This document shows, piece by piece, positions 58,783-64,000 of a stretch of 64,000 nucleotides of DNA. Under the pieces are notes generated by a model that was not told the DNA's origin, did no database searches, and saw only the letters and a list, made by a program, of their open reading frames with translations. Position 1 is the stretch's first letter. Every line of letters starts with the position of its first letter. Origin of the DNA: an uncultured Kiritimatiellota bacterium. Its GTDB lineage: Bacteria > Verrucomicrobiota > Kiritimatiellia > RFP12 > UBA1067. The stretch spans positions 71,465 to 135,464 of the forward strand of contig CAKTUI010000001.1 in the NCBI GenBank assembly GCA_934621385.1, read 5' to 3'. Made by a program: the position numbers and the translations under genes.

Positions 58783-61700
58783 ATGATGAATCGGATCAAT
58801 CTTTGCGTTGCCGTCCTGGCGCTGGCGGCGTTCTCCGCGTCTGCGGACTTTGTGTGGACGGGAGCCGCGGGCGACGGCAAGTGGTTCACGGCCGGCAACT
58901 GGGAGGGCGGCGTCGCCCCGGGCAATTCGCCGAAGGAGCCGGTTCTCATCGACGGTTCGGGGTTTGCCGCGGATGCCAAGCCGGTCGTGGAGTACGTCCC
59001 GGGCGGCGACCTCAAGCCGGGTTCGTCCGTCACCGTCAGGGGCGGCGCCAAACTCGTCCAGACCGGGGGCGGTTCCTGGATGCAGTTCGACGCAAACGGC
59101 GGTAGCCTGGTGCTGGACGGCGGAACCTTCGACGTCGGCACGGCGGGGCAGTGCTTCCTGGCCGACGTGTCCATCACGGCGGGCGGCGTTCTCACGAACA
59201 GTCTCAACAAATCGATTGTCGTCAAGGGAACGTTCGCCATGGACGGCGGCTTCATCGGGCCGATCGTCAACGGGAACGGTCTGGCGAACGCGGATTGGCG
59301 CGTGACGGGCGGTTCGATCCTGTCATTGAAAGATATCCTGACCGTTCCGGCGACGGCGACGGATTTCGGCGAGACGACATTCAGGGCGTACGGGCTGCGG
59401 TTGAACGCCTCGGGGAAGCGGCTTTTCTGGCGGGGCGGCGGCGTCATCCTCGGCCGCGAAAACGGCACCTCGTGGAACAACTGGTGGATTCACGCGGAAA
59501 ACAAGTCCTACATCGACCTGACGCCCGAATCGACCGCGACCTTCACCTATCCGCTTGCGCAGACGGAGATATTTTCGAAGCTCTTCGACTCCAAGTCCGA
59601 TAAGGCCCGCTTTCGCATCAACGACGCGGCGCCGAGCCAGGAGACGTTCGACCGCTACGTGCAGACGTGGGACTACGTCTATGAGGACGGCGTGACGCAC
59701 GGCACGACCTTCGGCTTCCGGCGGACGGCGATTTTCAACGGCGACGCCGCGATGACGTCGGAAGACGGCGCGACGCAGGTGGCGACCGTCGATGTCGAAC
59801 AGGCGGGTTTCGAGGGTTCGACCCTGTACCTCTGCTGGGGGGCTGAAGACGGCGGCGAGACGCTCGAGGGCTGGGACCGCACGCTCGCGGGCGAGACGGT
59901 TTCCGCCGCCGGCTCGTACTCGATTGTCCTGCCGGGTCGGGATCTGGCGGCTGGCACGACCTACCGCTGGCGGGTGATCGCCGTCGGCGAGGCCGGTGCG
60001 GCAGCGACTTCGGCGCAGTCCTTCACGACGGGACAGGCTCCGGTTCTCGGCGAGTCGACGCTGGGCGAGGTGTCGGAGGCGGACGCCGTCTTCAACGTCG
60101 CCTATTCCGGCGGCATCGCCGACCTGACGGTCACGGTTTCGGACGGAAACGGCAACACGCACACGAAGACGATTCACGCGACGGAAAACGGGACCTATCC
60201 GATCTTGGTCGAGGGGTTGTCGGCTGAGACGTCCTACACGTGGTCGGTGACCGCGTCCAACGGCTGGGGGTCGGTTTCGTGGAATGCGCCGTCCGGCCAG
60301 GCGTTCACCACGCCCGTCGGCTATTCCACCCGGACGGCGGTTGCGAGCGGTCTCTGGAACGACCCTGCGGTGTGGTCGCCCGCGGGCGTGCCGAAGGCGG
60401 GCAACGCCGTGACGATTCCGGCGGGCGTCACCGTCACCAACGCGATTGAGACCTCGACCGTCGATTCTCTGGTTGTCGAGGACGGGGCGACGCTGGTCTT
60501 CGACGGATGGGGCGCGCATCTCCGCGTCGGCGACCTGACGGTGGCGGGAACGCTGACCCATGTCGTCAACTCGGCGACGGCGGCCAGCGCGGACGGCTCC
60601 TGGACGCCGAACGGCCGCGTCAATGTCTCGTGCGCGGCCTTCACGCTGACGGCTTCGGGGCGTGTGGACGCGAAGGGCCTCGGTTATCGGGGGTCGGTCG
60701 TCAACACCGACAAGCCGGGATTCGGGCCGGGGGCTTCCGCAGTGTCGGGCGTGGGCGGTTCGCACGGCGGTCGCCCCGGCGGCGCGGTGTCCTTCAAGGC
60801 CGCGGGCGGTCGCCCGCTTCCGGACGTTCCCGACGCCTACGATTCCGTGACGGAGCCGGGCGAGCCGGGCTCGGGCGGTTTCGGCCGCGACAAGAAGCGG
60901 GGTGGCAACGGCGGCGGCGTCGTTCGCATCGTGGCGACGGGCGACGTCACGATCGACGGCTCGATCGATGCGGACGGCACGACGAACCTGATCGATTCCG
61001 GTAACCACTGGACGGCCGGCTCGGGCGGCGCCGTGTACGTCGTCTGCCGCACGCTCCGCGGGTCGGGCCGGATTTCGGCAAACGGGGCTGACGCGAGGAA
61101 TCTCGCCTCGGGCGCGGGCGGCGGGCGCATCGCGGTCAAGTACGACCCGGCGGCGCAGGCGGCGGCTGCCGTCCCGTCCGTGCGCATTCAGGCGATGGGC
61201 GGCGGAACGACCATGGAATATGGCACGTCCTACAGCGCGAAGAAGGACGAGAAGACGACTACCCAGGAGTGGCTCACGGGCGGGTATCGTACGCTCAGTC
61301 ATTACCAGGGCCACCTGATGTACGGCGTGATGGCCGGCGAACCGGGGACGCTCTGGTTCCCCGACAGCCAGCTGCTGACGCGGTCGATCGAGGCGGGCGT
61401 CGTGCGCCTCGCCGGTCGTTGGGCCGCCCCGGAGGCACCGACTTCGATCGCGGCGACGGGCGATCTCGTCTTCGAGGACGGCGGCATTTCCCTCGACATC
61501 GTGACCGCGCTTTCGGTCGGCGGCGACCTGAAGATCCTCGGACATGAGCCGAGCCTGCGTCCGAACGGCATTTCGGATCAGAGGACTTTCCCCAACGGTC
61601 TGTTCCTCACGAACTGCGCGGTGACGGTCGGCGGCGATTTCGTCGTGTCGAACGCGATGGTGCGCCTTGACGCGGCGAAGGAAGTCGCCGTCGGGAGGTC

Positions 61701-62739
61701 CGTCGACGTCCGGCAGGGCTGGGTCGGCGTGTTCTCCGACGGGCTGACGCGCCCGCGTGTTTCGGTTGGCGGGGACGCCGCGTTCGCGCGATACGCGACG
61801 CTGTTGGTCGGTGCGGGCCCTGAGGACGCTGCCGGCGTTGCCTCGGTCGAGGAACTGCTGGCTTCCGGCGGGGCGCTCGTCTCGGTGACGGGGCGGCTGT
61901 CGGTGGCGGATCATTCGTCCGTCATCCCGATTTGCGAAGGCGTGAGCGGCGGCGCGCCGTGGTTCAGCGTCGGCTCCGCGGCGGTGGATGCGACTTCCGC
62001 CTTCGACGCGACGCTGACGGGATACCGTGCGTACCTTGGCCGCGGACTCCCGAAGGAGGAGAAGTTCGGCAAGGGCCCGGGCGGCGGCGTCTCGACGGAT
62101 GTCGCGGGAATCGGAACCAAGTACGCCGGGGCCGGCGGTTACGGTGGGAACGGCGGCAATGCGACGAACGTCAACGGCGTCGCCTACGGGATGCCGTACG
62201 GCGAGGCGTACGCGCCGTTCGGCCCGGGTTCGACGGGGGCGAACGGAGAATACTGCACGGCCAGCGGGTCGGGTTCGGTCCGCATTTTCTCGCGGGGCGA
62301 ATTCGAGTTGGACGGCGTCCTGTCCGCAAGAGGGTTCCGTGTGGCGAGCAACTGGTCCTATGCGTCGTCGGGCGGAGCCGTCTGGGTCGTCTGCAGCCGG
62401 CTGACGGGCGGCGGTGAGACGTCCGTCATCGACGTGCGCGGCGGCAACGGCGGCACCAATGGGTCTCCGGGCGGCGGCGGCGGGCGCATCGCCGTCTGGG
62501 AATGTCCGAAGCCGGACGAGATCGACGGCAAGTTGCTGAAGAAACTGACGGCCGGGAATCTCGGCGGACAGGCGGTCGAAGTCGCCTCCCTGTCGGGCTG
62601 GTCGGGCGAGGCCACGGCGGCGGCCGGCATCAACGACAAGGACGGCAACACGGTCACGGTGACGAATCCGGGAGACGGTACGGTCAAGTTCCTCTCCGTT
62701 CCGAAGCGTTCGCTCGGCTTCTGGATTCGGATTCGCTGA
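58783..62739 (+). CDS. Giant secreted Gly-rich beta-helix-type surface protein
   Basis: 1318 residues from ATG 58783 (AAGGAG seven bases upstream); the frame also opens at a TTG two codons earlier. A signal peptide (to about 20) precedes the FVWTGAAGDGKWFTAGNW motif of autotransporter-associated beta-strand proteins. A fibronectin-like segment lies near 325-415, a second near 420-510, and a G8/pectate-lyase-like solenoid from ~520 (LWNDPAVWSPAGVPKAG). Two similar segments end in GGGRIAVKY and GGGGRIAVWE. No PEP-CTERM or barrel end was seen; it ends GFWIRIR. Probably an adhesin or glycan-binding protein; the family is seen in many copies in gut PVC bacteria. Confidence 0.8.
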   Translation: MMNRINLCVAVLALAAFSASADFVWTGAAGDGKWFTAGNWEGGVAPGNSPKEPVLIDGSGFAADAKPVVEYVPGGDLKPGSSVTVRGGAKLVQTGGGSWMQFDANGGSLVLDGGTFDVGTAGQCFLADVSITAGGVLTNSLNKSIVVKGTFAMDGGFIGPIVNGNGLANADWRVTGGSILSLKDILTVPATATDFGETTFRAYGLRLNASGKRLFWRGGGVILGRENGTSWNNWWIHAENKSYIDLTPESTATFTYPLAQTEIFSKLFDSKSDKARFRINDAAPSQETFDRYVQTWDYVYEDGVTHGTTFGFRRTAIFNGDAAMTSEDGATQVATVDVEQAGFEGSTLYLCWGAEDGGETLEGWDRTLAGETVSAAGSYSIVLPGRDLAAGTTYRWRVIAVGEAGAAATSAQSFTTGQAPVLGESTLGEVSEADAVFNVAYSGGIADLTVTVSDGNGNTHTKTIHATENGTYPILVEGLSAETSYTWSVTASNGWGSVSWNAPSGQAFTTPVGYSTRTAVASGLWNDPAVWSPAGVPKAGNAVTIPAGVTVTNAIETSTVDSLVVEDGATLVFDGWGAHLRVGDLTVAGTLTHVVNSATAASADGSWTPNGRVNVSCAAFTLTASGRVDAKGLGYRGSVVNTDKPGFGPGASAVSGVGGSHGGRPGGAVSFKAAGGRPLPDVPDAYDSVTEPGEPGSGGFGRDKKRGGNGGGVVRIVATGDVTIDGSIDADGTTNLIDSGNHWTAGSGGAVYVVCRTLRGSGRISANGADARNLASGAGGGRIAVKYDPAAQAAAAVPSVRIQAMGGGTTMEYGTSYSAKKDEKTTTQEWLTGGYRTLSHYQGHLMYGVMAGEPGTLWFPDSQLLTRSIEAGVVRLAGRWAAPEAPTSIAATGDLVFEDGGISLDIVTALSVGGDLKILGHEPSLRPNGISDQRTFPNGLFLTNCAVTVGGDFVVSNAMVRLDAAKEVAVGRSVDVRQGWVGVFSDGLTRPRVSVGGDAAFARYATLLVGAGPEDAAGVASVEELLASGGALVSVTGRLSVADHSSVIPICEGVSGGAPWFSVGSAAVDATSAFDATLTGYRAYLGRGLPKEEKFGKGPGGGVSTDVAGIGTKYAGAGGYGGNGGNATNVNGVAYGMPYGEAYAPFGPGSTGANGEYCTASGSGSVRIFSRGEFELDGVLSARGFRVASNWSYASSGGAVWVVCSRLTGGGETSVIDVRGGNGGTNGSPGGGGGRIAVWECPKPDEIDGKLLKKLTAGNLGGQAVEVASLSGWSGEATAAAGINDKDGNTVTVTNPGDGTVKFLSVPKRSLGFWIRIR

Positions 62740-62762
62740 GCGACGACGCACCTTGACGCTCC

Positions 62763-62802
62763 TTCGGCTCCCGGACATCGTGCCGGGGGCCGAACTGTTT
62801 TT
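62763..62802 (+). terminator. Intrinsic terminator after the giant surface protein gene
   Basis: Stem TTCGGCTCCCGG (62763-62774) / CCGGGGGCCGAA (62783-62794), 11 of 12 pairs plus one G-T, followed by CTGTTTTT. Confidence 0.85.
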
Positions 62803-63104
62803 GCCGGCGGAAGTTTTGCCGTTCTTTGAGTTTTTGACACTATCATCCCATAAATGCGCAGTTAGTTTGCGAAAGCCCTGATTCCATTGGCTTTCGCTTG
62901 CGTTTTTCGCATCTGAAAGGGTCAGCAACTGTAATTTTCACTCCGCAATCGTTGGCCAGGCAGTTTTCTTTCTCCTCCCAGCCTTGGCATTCGCTTTGGT
63001 GGATTCCGGTTCGGGTGTCGGAACGAAACCCGGATCACGCGCGATTCTGTTTAGGAGCGACAGCAGTTTGCGCATCGTCGGAACCATCGCCCAATGATAA
63101 GGCG
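62803..63104. other. Intergenic DNA with transposase debris
   Basis: About 300 bp between the terminator and the recognisable transposase fragment. CGAAAGCC ... GGCTTTCG near 62869-62896 forms an inverted repeat around TGATTCCATT. A frame continuous with the downstream fragment is open from 62898 but has no recognisable domain before ~63105. Confidence 0.4.
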
Positions 63105-63230
63105 ATGGCGCGTCTTGTCGCGATCGTCGCCAACCTCTGGAACGTCTTCGAGCGGCTCGCGGATCCCGACGCGCATCGCGAGCCCGTCACCTCGCGCCCG
63201 GCCTTCCTGAACATCGTCGGACGAGTTTGA
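63105..63230 (+). pseudogene. C-terminal fragment of an IS1380-type (DDE) transposase
   Basis: The last ~42 residues of an open frame, MARLVAIVANLWNVFERLA then DAHREPVTSRPAFLNIVGR, resemble the C-terminal end of IS1380-family transposases (NLW...RL...HREAITSRPLLL...). No catalytic DDE region precedes it, so it is a remnant. The assignment is by recall of the family ending and needs a search. Confidence 0.5.
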
Positions 63231-63244
63231 AAGGGTTGGACATG

Positions 63245-63269
63245 ATTGCCACAGTAAATTGCCACAGTA
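63245..63269 (+). repeat. Tandem ATTGCCACAGTA repeat
   Basis: ATTGCCACAGTA occurs at 63245-63256 and again at 63258-63269, 13 bp apart, between the IS1380-like remnant and the promoter of the truncated Y1 transposase. Could be a remnant of a mobile-element end. Confidence 0.55.
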
Positions 63270-63286
63270 GAACGATGTTTGTGGTA

Positions 63287-63295
63287 TGTTATACT
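63287..63295 (+). promoter_or_regulatory. Extended -10 promoter of the truncated Y1-type transposase
   Basis: TGT-TATACT; predicted +1 is 63302, one base before the ATG at 63303. Confidence 0.55.
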
Positions 63296-63302
63296 AACAG
63301 GC

Positions 63303-63428
63303 ATGAGAAGCTCCCGTGTCAACCTTCCGAACCGGTGTTGCCACCTGATTAGCCGCGTCGCCCATCGGGCGTTCTTCCTCGATGACGACGAGCGCACCCG
63401 TCTGGTCGCTCCGCGAAATTTTTCGTGA
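63303..63428 (+). pseudogene. N-terminal fragment of a REP-associated (Y1, HUH) transposase, cut by the IS30 copy
   Basis: 41 codons: MRSSRVNLPNRCCHLISRV then AHRAFFLDDDERTRLV before running into the IS30 end and a stop. The pattern (Arg/Lys-rich start, CxHL-SRV, R.FF.DD.E) is that of the N-terminus of REP-associated tyrosine transposases (Y1_Tnp), which place the HUH motif and catalytic Tyr further on, here lost. It starts one base after a predicted transcription start. Confidence 0.55.
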
Positions 63429-63429
63429 A

Positions 63430-64000
63430 TTGCAAGTCAGGTGGGTCAATTTTCTGAAGATGGATCCGAGGGGCCTCGGCAGCAGTTCGAACATTCTCAT
63501 TTGGTTGTCTCCTTTATGCCGCCCTGGCGTAGGCGGTGTCGTATTGGTAGGCCGTAAGCCCGCCGAGGAGCTTGCGGCGGATCGAGTTGATGACGCGCTC
63601 GAGCCTGTGCATGTCCGCTCGCGTGCACTTGCCGAAGTCGGTTCCCTTCGGGTACCACCTGCGGACGAAGCGGTTGCAGTTCTCGACGGACCCCTTTTCC
63701 CACGAGGCGTAGGCGCGCGTGTAGTAGACGTCGCACCCGACGGCGGCCTTTATCCTCTTGGGGTCGAGGAACTCGCAGCCGTTGTCGGTCGTGACGGAGA
63801 GCGCCCTGCCGAGCGCCTTGCGCCTGATCGTTCGCTTCAGGGCCGAGACGACCTCGTCCTGCGTGACGTGTTCCAGCTTCTCGACGACGTAGCGCCTGCT
63901 CTTGCGGTCGACGAGGACGAGCAGCCCGGGACCGTCATGGCGGGATGCGGCCTCGGGCCCTTGGGCTTCCTGTTCGGATGATAGGGCGTCTCGCCGTGCC
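63430..64000 (-). mobile_element. IS30-family insertion sequence, copy B (cut by the window end)
   Basis: Closely similar to copy A in the same orientation. The left end is TTGCAAGTCAGGTGGGTCAA (63430-63449). Compared with copy A, 101 bases equivalent to 51785-51885 are missing; the deletion joins two places that both contain GAGGACGAGC in copy A. The right part lies beyond the window. Confidence 0.8.
63514..64000 (-). pseudogene. IS30-family transposase, copy B, with internal deletion
   Basis: The stop TAA is at 63516-63514 as in copy A, preceded by the same IS30 C-terminal region (YARAA end, KGTDF-type segment, NGCEF). The 101-nt deletion near 63920 is not a multiple of three and removes the first catalytic Asp region (HYEMDTVV in copy A). 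The 5' half is outside the window. Confidence 0.75.

Noticed and set aside
59323..62928. Very long open frame on the minus strand opposite the giant surface protein
   Set aside because: An Arg-rich composition typical of an antisense shadow in high-GC DNA; the plus-strand frame has signal peptide, motifs and a proper terminator.

Overview
The window looks like a chromosome segment of a strictly anaerobic, Gram-negative bacterium of the PVC group, most like a gut Kiritimatiellota or Lentisphaerota relative. This is an inference from gene content. LptD, LpxK and MreBCD/PBP2/RodA show an LPS-bearing rod-type envelope. Superoxide reductase, rubredoxin, rubrerythrin, duplicated FeoA with FeoB and a PPi-type phosphofructokinase point to anaerobic life. 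The giant secreted Gly-rich protein, the sulfatase-free CAZyme cluster and the transposon remnants resemble what is known from that group. No rRNA or tRNA gene was seen.

Layout. 1-1.7 kb: a GDPD-type phosphodiesterase and an alpha/beta hydrolase. 8.2-1.7 kb (minus strand): a tightly overlapping seven-gene unit with two small paralogous lipoproteins, hisC, a PaaK-type aryl-CoA ligase, a cytosolic sensor kinase, an NtrC-type sigma-54 activator and a Ser/Thr kinase. 8.2-10.7 kb: M18 aminopeptidase and asd. 13.5-10.7 kb (minus): an unrecognised three-gene membrane/coiled-coil operon headed by a zinc-ribbon protein. 13.5-14.7 kb: non-coding, with a striking phased repeat array. 14.7-16 kb: superoxide reductase, rubredoxin and rubrerythrin. 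16-24.8 kb: pfk, rpoN, AI-2E-type permease, DEAD helicase, flavoreductase, rmlD, rnhB, folP and a DEDD exonuclease. 24.8-29.2 kb: ferrous-iron operon feoA-feoA-feoB-small Cys-rich protein, then an outer-membrane barrel. 29.3-31.6 kb: hrpB. 35.3-31.8 kb (minus): an AT-richer restriction-modification locus with two cytosine methyltransferases around a DUF3883-type nuclease. 36.4-50.9 kb: a pseudopilin-like protein, a UDP-sugar pyrophosphorylase, mreB-mreC-mreD-PBP2-rodA-rng, lptD, lpxK, ispF and cstA. 51.3-64 kb: a high-GC block of secreted carbohydrate-active proteins (GH16-like, GH92, phosphodiester glycosidase, deacetylase-like/acetyl-xylan-esterase fusion, 1318-residue surface protein) bracketed by two same-strand, degenerate IS30-type copies and other transposase debris.

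Two genome-wide habits stand out. First, nearly every promoter-proximal gene has an extended -10 box (TGN-TATAAT or a close variant) placed so that transcription should start at or one base before the start codon, so leaderless mRNA seems to be the norm; genes inside operons instead overlap or have Shine-Dalgarno sites. Second, three intergenic loci (14.0, 36.1 and 51.1 kb) carry the same unusual architecture: 18-nt units on a strict 22-nt phase with 4-nt spacers. The spacers are NGGG on the left, CCCN on the right, and variable between four central AAA-N12-TTT units, so each array is an overall dyad. I know of no described element with this design; it is the best candidate for something new here.
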